Below are positions 1 through 6,618 of a stretch of 15,978 nt of DNA, one piece after another. This DNA comes from DATBAK01 sp036787815 (GTDB lineage Bacteria; Actinomycetota; Acidimicrobiia; IMCC26256; PALSA-610), in assembly GCA_036787815.1 (NCBI GenBank), contig DAIQOP010000072.1:1-15978 (forward strand), in the 5' to 3' direction. Positions within the stretch are counted from its first letter, which is position 1, and every line of letters starts with the position of its first letter. The notes under the pieces are model-generated. The model was not told where the DNA came from. It did no database searches and saw nothing but the letters and a program-made list of their open reading frames with translations. Both the position numbers and the translations under genes were made by a program.

Positions 1-1261
1 GCTCGAGCGTCGTGCCGAGAATCGCGTTGACGCGCTCAGTACGCACCGAGATGCGCGGTCGCTCGATCGGCCTCGGATAGACGTCGATCGCCTGCTCGAC
101 CGCAGCCGCGGCGGCCACCTGTTCGAGCAGCCTCACCGCGCGCGCCGCGCCGCTCGCGGCGCCGTTCGGGTCGACGCCCCGCTCGAACCGCGCGCTCGCC
201 TCGGACCGCAGGCCGAGCCGCTTCGCCGACGCCGCGATGCCCGCGGGCTCGAAGTACGCCGACTCGAGGAGGATCTCGGTCGTGCCACCGTCGACCTCGG
301 AATCGCGGCCGCCCATGATGCCGGCGATCGCCTGCGGCGCCCGTTCCGCGTCGCAGATGAGGAGATCGTCGCCGTGCAGCGCGCGTTCGATCCCGTCGAG
401 CGTCGTCATCCTCTCGTCGGGCTTCGCGAGCCGGACGACGAGGCCCCGGCCCGCGAGCCGACCGAGGTCGAAGGCGTGCAGCGGACGGCACCGCTCGAGC
501 ATCACGTAGTTGGTGACGTCGACCACGTTGCTGATGGGCCGCATGCCGGCGAGGCGCAGGCGGCGTTGCATCCAGTCGGGCGACTCCCCCATCGTCACCG
601 AGGCGGCACGCACGACGAGCCGCGGGCACCGGTCGGGCGCCTCGACCACCGCGGTGGCTCCGTCGAGCGACTCACTCGTCTCGACGTCGGGGCCGCCGGG
701 CAGCGAGAACTCCGATCCGAAGTGCGCGGCGAGCTCACGGGCGATGCCGATCATGCCCATCGCGTCGGGCCGGTTCGGCGTGAGCGACAGGTGGAAGACG
801 ACATCGTCGAGACCGAGCAGCTCGCGCACGTCGGTGCCGAGCTCGGCTGCATCGTCGAGCGCCAGGATGCCGGAGTGGTCGTCGCCGAGACCCAGCTCGC
901 GCGCCGAGCACAGCATGCCCATCGACGTCTCGCCGCGGATCTTGCGCTTGGCGATCTCGAGCCCGGGCAGTCGGCCGCCGACCGTCGCGAGCGGCACGAC
1001 CATGGCGGCGTGGATGTTGGGCGCCCCACACACCACGCGCACGACGCCGTCACCTGTGTCGACGTCGGCGAGCTGCAGCTTGTCGGCGTTCGGGTGCGGG
1101 AGCACCTCGACGATCCGCGCCGCGATCACGCCGCCGATCTCGGCACCGGGCGCCTCGATCTCCTCGACCTCGAGACCGAGGTTGTCGAGCGCGGTACCGA
1201 TGACGTCGGGCGGTTCGTCGAGCGTGACGAACTCGCGGATCCAGGAAAGCGGGGCTCGCAT
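1..1261 (-). CDS. pheT: Phenylalanyl-tRNA synthetase beta subunit, 3' end cut by window edge
   Basis: This is the beta chain of the alpha2-beta2 enzyme that charges tRNA-Phe in the cytoplasm. The first 420 residues are present; a full chain is about 800, so the catalytic-like and C-terminal anticodon-binding domains lie outside the window. The start ATG at 1261 gives the usual opening (MRAPLSWIREFV) and has a GAGG 7 nt upstream (1272-1269). Residues about 40-150 form the tRNA-binding OB-type domain (HPNADKLQLADVDTG, then GAPNI). SLTPNRPDAM lies near 159-168. The B3/B4 editing region follows, with VVDVTNYVML at 247-255, PLHAFD at 260-265 and AGIMGG at 313-318. It starts 17 bp after the pheS stop and is surely co-transcribed. 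One oddity: residues 258-259 before PLHAFD are Cys-Arg, where Gly-Gln is the usual pair. The identification is secure. Confidence 0.97.
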   Translation of the reverse strand, partial: MRAPLSWIREFVTLDEPPDVIGTALDNLGLEVEEIEAPGAEIGGVIAARIVEVLPHPNADKLQLADVDTGDGVVRVVCGAPNIHAAMVVPLATVGGRLPGLEIAKRKIRGETSMGMLCSARELGLGDDHSGILALDDAAELGTDVRELLGLDDVVFHLSLTPNRPDAMGMIGIARELAAHFGSEFSLPGGPDVETSESLDGATAVVEAPDRCPRLVVRAASVTMGESPDWMQRRLRLAGMRPISNVVDVTNYVMLERCRPLHAFDLGRLAGRGLVVRLAKPDERMTTLDGIERALHGDDLLICDAERAPQAIAGIMGGRDSEVDGGTTEILLESAYFEPAGIAASAKRLGLRSEASARFERGVDPNGAASGAARAVRLLEQVAAAAAVEQAIDVYPRPIERPRISVRTERVNAILGTTLE

Positions 1262-1278
1262 CGCGGGGCCTCAGAAGC

Positions 1279-2328
1279 TCAGAATTGCCGGAGGAATCGG
1301 ACGTCGTTCTCCCACAGCAACGACTGAATGTTGTCGATCTCGTTGCGCATCAACGCGATGCGGTCGATGCCGAAGCCGAAGGCGAATCCCGAGTACTCCT
1401 CGGGATCCACTCCCCCGGCGACGAGCACGTTCGGGTCGACGACCCCGCAGCCGCCCAGCTCGATCCAACCCGTGTGCGAGCAGACGCGACATCCGCCGGT
1501 GCAGAACGGGCACGAGAAGGAGAGCTCGGCCGACGGCTCGGTGAACGGGAAGAACGACGGAAGGAAGCGCGTGCGCACGTCGTCGCCGAACAGCGCGTGG
1601 ATGAACGTCTCGATCGTGCCCATGAGGTCGCCCATGGTGATGCCCCGGTCGATGACGAGCGCCTCGATCTGGTGGAACACGGGCGAGTGCCGGGCGTCGG
1701 GCGTGTCGCGCCGGAAGGTGCGGCCGGGCATCACCGCGTAGATGGGCAGCGGGAGCGTCTCCATCAGCCGGATCTGCACGGGTGAGGTGTGCGTGCGCAA
1801 CATCACCTGCTCGCGCGCGCCCAGCTTCACGTAGAGCGTGTCCTGCATCGCGCGCGCCGGATGGCCGACGGGAAAGTTGAGGGCCTGGAAGTTGTGCCAG
1901 TCGTCCTCGACCTCGGGGCCGCCGAAGACCCGGTAGCCGAGGCCGACGAAGATGTCTTCGAGCTCCCGCCACACCTGCGTGACCAGATGCAGGTGGCCGC
2001 GCTCGTAGCCGCGGCCGCCGAGCGTGAGGTCGAGGGCCGGACCGGACGCGGCACCCACGCCTTCCGCGGCGAGCGCCACGCGGCGGTCGTCGATCGCGGC
2101 CTTGATCGCGGCCTGGGCCTCGCCGAGCGCACGGCCGATGTCCTTGCGATCCTCGGGTGCGGCGGACTTGATCGCCTCGCGCACCTCGAGCAGCTCCGAA
2201 CGCTTGCCGAGGAACCGCCGGTCGATCTCGTCGAGGTCTTCGAGGGTGCCGGCAGCCGCGGCCGCGGCGGCGCCCTTGTGGCCGAGCTCGACGGCGCGCG
2301 CGGCGAGCGAGCCGGCGTCGCCGCTCAC
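1279..2328 (-). CDS. pheS: Phenylalanyl-tRNA synthetase alpha subunit
   Basis: This is the catalytic chain of phenylalanyl-tRNA synthetase, a class II aminoacyl-tRNA synthetase. It has 349 residues, the normal family length. Residues about 20-90 form the N-terminal coiled-coil arm that contacts tRNA (FLGKRSELLEVREAIKS). The class II core follows: HPARAMQDTLY near 156-166, LRTHTSPVQIR near 177-187, motif 2 around FHQIEALVID (218-227) and motif 3 GFAFGFGIDRIAL (314-326). A Cys cluster (273, 276, 280, 283) before HTGWIEL looks like the zinc-knuckle-type insert seen in many bacterial PheS chains. I chose GTG at 2328 because it overlaps the stop of the upstream methylase as GTGA and gives the standard N-terminus. 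The reading frame stays open upstream to 2916, but that stretch is an Arg-rich shadow of the methylase gene. pheT follows after 17 bp. Confidence 0.97.
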   Translation of the reverse strand: MSGDAGSLAARAVELGHKGAAAAAAAGTLEDLDEIDRRFLGKRSELLEVREAIKSAAPEDRKDIGRALGEAQAAIKAAIDDRRVALAAEGVGAASGPALDLTLGGRGYERGHLHLVTQVWRELEDIFVGLGYRVFGGPEVEDDWHNFQALNFPVGHPARAMQDTLYVKLGAREQVMLRTHTSPVQIRLMETLPLPIYAVMPGRTFRRDTPDARHSPVFHQIEALVIDRGITMGDLMGTIETFIHALFGDDVRTRFLPSFFPFTEPSAELSFSCPFCTGGCRVCSHTGWIELGGCGVVDPNVLVAGGVDPEEYSGFAFGFGIDRIALMRNEIDNIQSLLWENDVRFLRQF

Positions 2329-3125
2329 GTGACGCCTCGCGCCCGGCGCTGGCGCTGGACCTCGAAGCACAGGACCGTGGCCGCCATCGCGAGGTTCAAC
2401 GACTCGGTCGCCCTGCTCATCGGGATCGTGACGAGATCGTCGAGCGGCAGCGGTTGGAGGCCGGCGACCTCGTGGCCGACCACCAGCGCGACGGGACCGG
2501 TGAGGTCGAGCTCGTCGGCAGCGGTGCCGCCACGGGCGACGGCGCCGACCCGGCGGAGCCCGCCGGCACCGAGGCGCTCGAGGATCTCCACGGTCGGACT
2601 GCCTTCCACGATCGGGACTGCGAACAGGGCGCCTGCGGAGGCACGTACCACCTTCGGATTGTAGGCGTCGACCGATCCGGACCCGAGGCTGATTCCGTCG
2701 GAGCCGGCCGCGGCGGCGCTGCGCACGAGCGTGCCCGCGTTGCCGGGATCGGAAACCCGATCGGCGACGACGACGAACCCGGCACCGTCGAGCGAGTCGG
2801 GTGTCGCCCGGTGCAGCACGCAGCGGGCGAACACGCCCTGCGGCGTGACCGTGTCGCCGAGGCGCTCGGCGACACCGGGTGCGAGCACGCGCACCTCGAT
2901 CCCCCGAGCGGTGCACGCCCGGACCACATCTCGATCGGTATCGGCCGCGGACGTGTAGACCGCGTCGATCGCGACACCGTGATCGAGCGCGGCCTGGAGC
3001 ACGCGCGGCCCTTCGACGACGAAGCGCGCCGACTCGTCCCGCGCGCGTCGCGACCGCAACAACCGTCGCAGCTCACGGACCTCGGGATGGCTCGCGCCCA
3101 GGGCCTGCGCCCCAGCTCCGCTCAA
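2325..3125 (-). CDS. TrmH/SpoU-family RNA 2'-O-methyltransferase (TsnR-like)
   Basis: This is a SPOUT-superfamily enzyme that transfers a methyl group from SAM to a ribose 2'-OH, most likely in 23S rRNA. It has 266 residues. The N-terminal RNA-binding substrate domain spans about 12-110 (HPEVRELRRLL, then FVVEGPRVLQAAL). The catalytic domain has all three SpoU motifs: motif 1 DPGNAGTLVRSAAAAG at 127-142 with Asn129 and Arg135, motif 2 VVGHEVAGL at 215-223 with Glu219, and motif 3 from IPMSRATESLNLAMAA at 234-249. The start is taken as TTG at 3125, which overlaps the rplT stop as TTGA. No ATG or GTG lies in frame nearby upstream, and later starts would cut the N-terminal domain. A methylase of this family between rplT and pheS is common in actinobacteria (tsnR position). 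The exact target nucleotide cannot be read from sequence. Confidence 0.92.
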   Translation of the reverse strand: MSGAGAQALGASHPEVRELRRLLRSRRARDESARFVVEGPRVLQAALDHGVAIDAVYTSAADTDRDVVRACTARGIEVRVLAPGVAERLGDTVTPQGVFARCVLHRATPDSLDGAGFVVVADRVSDPGNAGTLVRSAAAAGSDGISLGSGSVDAYNPKVVRASAGALFAVPIVEGSPTVEILERLGAGGLRRVGAVARGGTAADELDLTGPVALVVGHEVAGLQPLPLDDLVTIPMSRATESLNLAMAATVLCFEVQRQRRARGVT

Positions 3126-3484
3126 GCCGCGTCGAGCGCCTCGCGAGCGGTCGAGACGAGGGCACCGAAGGTGGCCGGCTCGCGGACCGCGATGTCGGCG
3201 AGCACCTTGCGGTCGACCTCGACCTCGGCCGCCTTCAGGCCCGCGATGAAGCGCGAGTACGAGATGCCGTGCTCGCGGCACGCCGCGTTGATGCGCACGA
3301 TCCAGAGGCGGCGGAACTCGCCCTTGCGCGCCCGCCGGTCGCGGTACGCGTAGCGCAGCGAGTGCATGACCTGCTCGTTGGCAGCACGCAGGTGGCGGCT
3401 GCGGGAGCCGGTGTAACCCTTGGCCGACTCGAGCGTCTTGCGACGACTCTTCTTGCCGTTGACGGAACGCTTCACCCTGGCCAT
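3122..3484 (-). CDS. rplT: 50S ribosomal protein L20
   Basis: L20 is a primary 23S rRNA-binding protein needed early in 50S assembly. In several bacteria it also represses its own operon by binding the mRNA. The 120-residue length is typical. The basic N-terminal tail (MARVKRSVNGKKSRRK) and the globular C-terminal part (FRRLWIVRINAACREHGISYSRF, about residues 58-80) match the family well. The ATG at 3484 has a GGAG 5 nt upstream (3493-3490) and lies 9 bp after the rpmI stop. The gene's stop overlaps the TTG of the next gene by 4 nt. It sits in the standard infC-rpmI-rplT order. Confidence 0.98.
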   Translation of the reverse strand: MARVKRSVNGKKSRRKTLESAKGYTGSRSRHLRAANEQVMHSLRYAYRDRRARKGEFRRLWIVRINAACREHGISYSRFIAGLKAAEVEVDRKVLADIAVREPATFGALVSTAREALDAA

Positions 3485-3493
3485 GACGTCTCC

Positions 3494-3688
3494 CTACAGT
3501 CCCAGCAGCTTCTTGACGCGACGCTTGTCGCCGCCGGTGACCTCGGCGAGGCGACCCAGGCGCCGCGTGCGGCTCGTCGGCTTGTGCTCGAGCAAGTGGT
3601 CCCGGTAGGCGTGGCGCCGACGGATCTTGCCGGTGGAGGTGACCGTGAACCGCTTGGCGGCCCCGCGGTGCGTCTTCATCTTGGGCAT
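3494..3688 (-). CDS. rpmI: 50S ribosomal protein L35
   Basis: L35 is a small 50S subunit protein. The 64-residue chain begins MPKMKTHRGAAKRF, the family signature, is strongly basic, and ends near KRRVKKLLGL. The ATG at 3688 was chosen over a longer open frame reaching 4120, because the upstream part is a shadow of infC and the family begins exactly here. A purine-rich GAGAAAG stretch lies just upstream and may serve as ribosome-binding site. It lies 29 bp after infC and 9 bp before rplT. Confidence 0.98.
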   Translation of the reverse strand: MPKMKTHRGAAKRFTVTSTGKIRRRHAYRDHLLEHKPTSRTRRLGRLAEVTGGDKRRVKKLLGL

Positions 3689-3717
3689 GGGGATTCTTTC
3701 TCGGTGTTGACGGGCGC

Positions 3718-4290
3718 TCAGGCGAGCGCGGCCTCGGACGGAGGCTCCTGGGTCTTCGGCTTCGGCTTGACACCCGGCTTGCGCAGGGGATTCAGCACCA
3801 TCGTCATGTTGCGACCGTCCTGGCGCGGGGCCGATTCGACGGTGGCGTACTCGGTCACCGTCTCCGCGACCCGCTCGAGGATCCTGCGCCCGATCTCCGG
3901 GTGCGCCATCTCGCGCCCTCGGAACATGATCGTGAGCTTCACCTTGGAGCCTTCGCCCAAGAAGCGCTCGACGTGCTTCATCTTGGTTTCGAAGTCGTGC
4001 CCGTCGATCTTGGGGCGGAACTTCATCTCCTTGATGACCACGTTGGTCGCTCGCTTGCGCGACTCCTTGCGGCGCTGATCCTGTTCGTACTTCCATTTGC
4101 CGAAGTCCATGATCCGGCAAACGGGAGGATCAGCGTTCGCGGCGACCTCGACGAGGTCGAATCCCTGTTCGCGAGACATCGAGAGCGCCTCGGGAAGAGG
4201 TTTGATCCCGTATTGGGTTCCGTCGCTCCCGATGAGCAGGACTTGACGAGCGCGAATGCGATCGTTGATGCGGGTGTCGTCAGCGGCCAG
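3718..4290 (-). CDS. infC: Translation initiation factor IF-3, probable CTG start
   Basis: IF-3 binds the 30S subunit, prevents early 50S joining and proofreads the start codon and initiator tRNA. From CTG at 4290 the chain has 190 residues. The N-domain opens with TRINDRIRARQVLLIG (6-21), followed by FDLVEVAANADPPVCRIMDFGKWKYE (44-69). The linker is rich in Lys and Arg. The C-domain contains VIKEMKFRPKID, KVKLTIMFRGREMAH (116-130) and QDGRNMTMVL. A Pro/Lys-rich tail of about 20 residues follows. I chose CTG because AGGAG (4303-4299) sits 8 nt upstream and because no ATG, GTG or TTG lies between it and the conserved core. The nearest in-frame alternatives are TTG at 4410 and ATG at 4422 or 4461; these add 40 or more unconserved Arg/Ser/Gly-rich residues. 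Rare starts are well known for infC (AUU in E. coli) and allow IF-3 to regulate itself. Confidence 0.95.
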   Translation of the reverse strand: MAADDTRINDRIRARQVLLIGSDGTQYGIKPLPEALSMSREQGFDLVEVAANADPPVCRIMDFGKWKYEQDQRRKESRKRATNVVIKEMKFRPKIDGHDFETKMKHVERFLGEGSKVKLTIMFRGREMAHPEIGRRILERVAETVTEYATVESAPRQDGRNMTMVLNPLRKPGVKPKPKTQEPPSEAALA

Positions 4291-4298
4291 AGTTGCTT

Positions 4299-4303
4299 CT
4301 CCT
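4299..4303 (-). promoter_or_regulatory. Shine-Dalgarno site that sets the infC CTG start
   Basis: On the minus strand this reads AGGAG, followed by an 8-nt spacer (AAGCAACT) and then CTG at 4290. It is one of the strongest ribosome-binding sites in the window. It would be internal and unused if infC began at the upstream ATG codons. Confidence 0.7.
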
Positions 4304-4472
4304 GTTGTCGTCGGAGCCGACGCGAAACGGCGGCGGACTCGGGAAGCCCGCCGCCAAGGACCGCGCTGCGCGGACTCGGAACCGGACCCGGGCTCGGTGA
4401 GCGGCCACAATGGATGTGGCATCGATCCGGCCGGGCGGGGACCCGCAGGTCCCGCTTCCATTCAGTTTCCTG

Positions 4473-4477
4473 GGAGG
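4473..4477 (+). promoter_or_regulatory. Shine-Dalgarno site of the DUF1844 gene
   Basis: GGAGG lies 8 nt upstream of the GTG at 4486. It decides this start against the long open frame that reaches back to 3901 through infC. Confidence 0.75.
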
Positions 4478-4485
4478 ATACCAGC

Positions 4486-4911
4486 GTGAGCAGCATCTGG
4501 ACCCCTTCCGGCGAATATCGACCGCCCGACGAGCCGGTCGGGCCCGAGCCCGCCGCGGCCCCTCCCGGCGGCGACGACCTCGAAACGGGGGGTGAGATCA
4601 CCCCCGAGGAGCTCGAAGCCATGCGGCGGCTGCACGAGCAGCTGCGGGCCACCCCCGCCGTCGACGTGGTCGCCAACCACGTCGTGCAGCTGTTCCAGCT
4701 CGCGCTCGTGTACCTCGGCGCCGGTGCTGCTCCCGACGACAGCGCCGGACCTCCCGTGGCCGATCTCGTGCAGGCCTCGATCGTGATCGACACGATGGCG
4801 GCCATCGTCGACGGCCTCGGCCCCCGCCTCGTGCAGCACGAGCAGACGCTGCGCGACGCGCTCACCCAGCTCCAGCTGCTGTGGGTCGAGATCGCCGACG
4901 AGAGCACCTAG
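4486..4911 (+). CDS. DUF1844 family protein
   Basis: This is a 141-residue soluble protein of unknown function. Residues 1-40 are Pro/Gly/Asp-rich and probably disordered. From about 41 on there are amphipathic helices: ITPEELEAMRRLHEQL, then VVANHVVQLFQLALVYLG (61-78), DLVQASIVIDTMAAIVDGL (93-111) and a final helix ending LTQLQLLWVEI. The pattern of a helix ending in a Leu-Gly turn, then D-x-x-Q-A-x-x-x-I-D, then a Leu-rich last helix is the DUF1844 pattern as I know it. In actinobacteria such genes lie next to infC. No signal peptide or membrane segment is seen. The GTG start is fixed by GGAGG 8 nt upstream. A lipoprotein gene follows after 6 bp and is probably co-transcribed. No catalytic residues are visible, so I assign no function. 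Confidence 0.88.
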   Translation: MSSIWTPSGEYRPPDEPVGPEPAAAPPGGDDLETGGEITPEELEAMRRLHEQLRATPAVDVVANHVVQLFQLALVYLGAGAAPDDSAGPPVADLVQASIVIDTMAAIVDGLGPRLVQHEQTLRDALTQLQLLWVEIADEST

Positions 4912-4917
4912 CCCGCC

Positions 4918-6288
4918 GTGCGGAGGAAGTGGGGCTCGGTCCGCATCGCCTGCCTGATCGTCGCGGCCGGTGTGACGGCTGCCTCGTGCTCGAGCGGGAA
5001 CGGCAACGGCGGCTCCGCCTCCGGGGATCACGGCTTCACCATCGCCGCTGTCGCCCGGTCGATGGCCGATTCCCGAACCGCGCGGGTTCGGTTCACGTCG
5101 TCGTCGTCCTCGAGCGGCACCGGGTCGCTGGTCACCACCGGCATCTTCGACTTCTCGCGCCACACCGGCGTGGTCGCCATGAAGCTCGGGAGCGCCGCGG
5201 CTTCCGTGATGCAGACCGCGCGTTACGTCGGCGGGTCGGTGTACGTCGCGATCAACCCGATGAACCGTGAGCTCGTGCCCCCCTCGCTCGCGTCGGGAAG
5301 GCACTGGATCCTCTACGACGCGCTGATCGCCCGGGCGGCGACCGCCTTACCGGGCAGCAATCCGTTCACGGCCCTCGACGATCTCCGCCGCGCCGGTGCG
5401 CGGATCACCGATCTCGGTGACGCGTCGATCGACGGGCAGCCGGTGCACCGCTACCGGGCGCGGTGGAGCCGCACCGAGCCCGTCCCTCCCGGGGTGCCGG
5501 GCGCCGCGGCGAGCGCCCGCACCGCGACGCTCCACACGACGGCCGACGTGTACATCGACGCCCGCACCCGCCTGGTGCGACTCGACTCGGCGACGACGCG
5601 CAACAACGAGCCGGCGATCCAGCGGGCGAGGTACGACTTCTCCGACTACGGCGTCGCCGTCGACGTGTCGGCGCCGGCGGCCTCCGACACCGTCGCCTAC
5701 AGCACCGCGACGGCACCGACCCCACGCCTCATGGGGCCGTGGCACCTCGTCGCGACCGGAACCGCGCCGACCTTCACGTGGCGGTTGTTCCGCGCGCCGG
5801 CCGACGTCGACCGCGTGTGCTGGTCGTTCGAATCGTCGCCACCACTCGTGCCCGACCGCGTCAACGCGCAACTTGCGACCTACCTGCGATGGGTACTCGC
5901 ATCCGCGGCCCCCCTTCCCCGCCACGACGGTCACGACGCCACCTGCACCCGAACCGGAGCCTGGCAGGACGCGCTCGCGACTGCCGCGGTCGGCACGATC
6001 GGCTCGCTCCGGGTCGTCGTGGGGATCGCCGCGCCCGACGTGGTCCGTGTGACCGCGTCGCCGCTCATCGAGATGATGCCCGGCCCGACCGCAGCGCCAC
6101 GTCCGTCTCGCACGATTGCGATCGACCCGCGTTTCGACGGGTTCGTCGACGCCGCCGCGACGGCATCGGACGACTACACGGTGCGGACGCGAGACGGCGA
6201 GTTGCGTACGTGCCCGTCGTACGCGATCGCCATGCCGCTCGGGCCGTTCGACCCCTGTGCCCAACTCGGCGCGCTCGCTCACTCCTGA
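4918..6288 (+). CDS. Putative two-domain lipoprotein, LppX/LprG-like N-terminal half
   Basis: This is a predicted exported lipoprotein of 456 residues. The N-terminus has Arg/Lys residues (MRRKWGSVR), a hydrophobic stretch (IACLIVAAGVTAAS) and a lipid-acceptor-type Cys24 followed by a Ser/Gly linker. The -3 residue is Ala rather than Leu, so the lipobox is slightly weak. Residues about 40-250 resemble actinobacterial LppX/LprG or LolA-like lipid-binding lipoproteins: a short helix (IAAVARSMADSRTARVRFTS), then alternating strands (GIFDFSRHTGVVAMKL, YVGGSVYVAI, TADVYIDARTRLVRLD, ARYDFSDYGVAVDVSAP). Residues about 260-456 form a second part I do not recognise, with four Cys that could pair as disulfides (VCWSF, ATCTR, LRTCPS, FDPCAQ). 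The GTG at 4918 lacks a clear Shine-Dalgarno site, and no other start preserves the signal peptide. It lies 6 bp after the DUF1844 gene. The LppX link is by pattern only. Confidence 0.8.
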   Translation: MRRKWGSVRIACLIVAAGVTAASCSSGNGNGGSASGDHGFTIAAVARSMADSRTARVRFTSSSSSSGTGSLVTTGIFDFSRHTGVVAMKLGSAAASVMQTARYVGGSVYVAINPMNRELVPPSLASGRHWILYDALIARAATALPGSNPFTALDDLRRAGARITDLGDASIDGQPVHRYRARWSRTEPVPPGVPGAAASARTATLHTTADVYIDARTRLVRLDSATTRNNEPAIQRARYDFSDYGVAVDVSAPAASDTVAYSTATAPTPRLMGPWHLVATGTAPTFTWRLFRAPADVDRVCWSFESSPPLVPDRVNAQLATYLRWVLASAAPLPRHDGHDATCTRTGAWQDALATAAVGTIGSLRVVVGIAAPDVVRVTASPLIEMMPGPTAAPRPSRTIAIDPRFDGFVDAAATASDDYTVRTRDGELRTCPSYAIAMPLGPFDPCAQLGALAHS

Positions 6289-6328
6289 GTCGGGCCCTGC
6301 CGCGCGGCCACGGCTTGGATTTCGCGTG

Positions 6329-6360
6329 ATCGCGTTGGTTGCACACGCAACCAACGCGAT
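6329..6360. terminator. Bidirectional hairpin between convergent operons
   Basis: ATCGCGTTGGTTGC at 6329-6342 pairs perfectly with GCAACCAACGCGAT at 6347-6360, giving a 14-bp stem with an ACAC loop. It begins 41 nt after the lipoprotein stop and ends 40 nt from the stop of the cold-shock gene on the other strand, as expected for a terminator shared by convergent operons. There is no strong T tract; the plus side has only interrupted Ts (TTTCGAAGATTTCG). Termination may therefore be of the tractless kind described in high-G+C actinobacteria. The rest of 6289-6399 shows nothing else. Confidence 0.75.
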
Positions 6361-6399
6361 TTCGAAGATTTCGACTCTCGGCGGTGATGCCGGCAGCCG

Positions 6400-6618
6400 C
6401 TACGACGCGATGCGCTCGAGCGCGGAGGCTTCCCAGCGGCCGAGGCCGGGGGTGACGACGAAGTTGACACGCGTGCCGGGGTCGATGGCGCGGCTTCCGT
6501 CGGCGATGGCGGTGCAGTGGAACGGGAACTCGGTGCCGTCGTCGTCGACGACGGTGCCAGTGCCGCGATGCTCGTCGAACGAGCCCACCGACCCGACGTG
6601 GGTCGCCGACTCGATCAC
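6400..6618 (-). CDS. Cold-shock-domain-like small protein
   Basis: This 72-residue protein looks like a single OB-fold nucleic-acid-binding cold-shock domain. After a short lead (about 1-12) come GSFDEHRGTGTVVDDDG and then EFPFHCTAIADGSRAIDPGTRVNFVV. These align with the RNP1 region (KGFGFI), the RNP2 region (VFVHFSAI) and the following loop and strand of CspA proteins, but they are divergent: the RNP1 aromatics are replaced by G-T-G-T-V, and FHC replaces VHF. It ends with GRWEASALERIAS. The GTG at 6618 overlaps the hisG stop as GTGA, so translation is probably coupled. It is the last gene of the long minus-strand run, just before the hairpin at 6329-6360. Proteins of this divergent CSD type occur in actinobacteria. 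The target is unknown, and nothing indicates cold induction. Confidence 0.8.
   Translation of the reverse strand: MIESATHVGSVGSFDEHRGTGTVVDDDGTEFPFHCTAIADGSRAIDPGTRVNFVVTPGLGRWEASALERIAS

Larger units (their letters stand above)
4291..4485. promoter_or_regulatory. Divergent intergenic region with four perfect inverted repeats
   Basis: This 195-bp region separates the divergent infC and DUF1844 genes and must hold promoters for both. I see no convincing -35/-10 pair. It contains four perfect short inverted repeats. GGCGGCGG/CCGCCGCC at 4329-4336 and 4348-4355 has an 11-nt loop. CCGCG/CGCGG lies at 4361-4373 with a 3-nt loop. GCCACA/TGTGGC lies at 4404-4420 with a 5-nt loop. GGGACC/GGTCCC lies at 4438-4453 with a 4-nt loop. 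A 9-base direct repeat CGGACTCGG occurs at 4334 and 4371. The first two hairpins would lie in the infC 5' leader, and the last lies 32 bp before the DUF1844 start. An L20-responsive or attenuating leader is possible but not shown. Confidence 0.5.

Noticed and set aside
2325..2330. T-box leader upstream of pheS
   Set aside because: pheS overlaps the preceding gene by 4 nt, so there is no room for one.
2329..2916. Long N-terminal extension of pheS
   Set aside because: The stretch is a shadow of the SpoU-type methylase frame. The GTGA start at 2328 gives the normal PheS length.
4291..4461. Extending infC to the ATG codons at 4422 or 4461
   Set aside because: The added residues are not IF-3-like, they run through several perfect hairpins, and the strong AGGAG would be left internal. 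It is kept as an alternative only.
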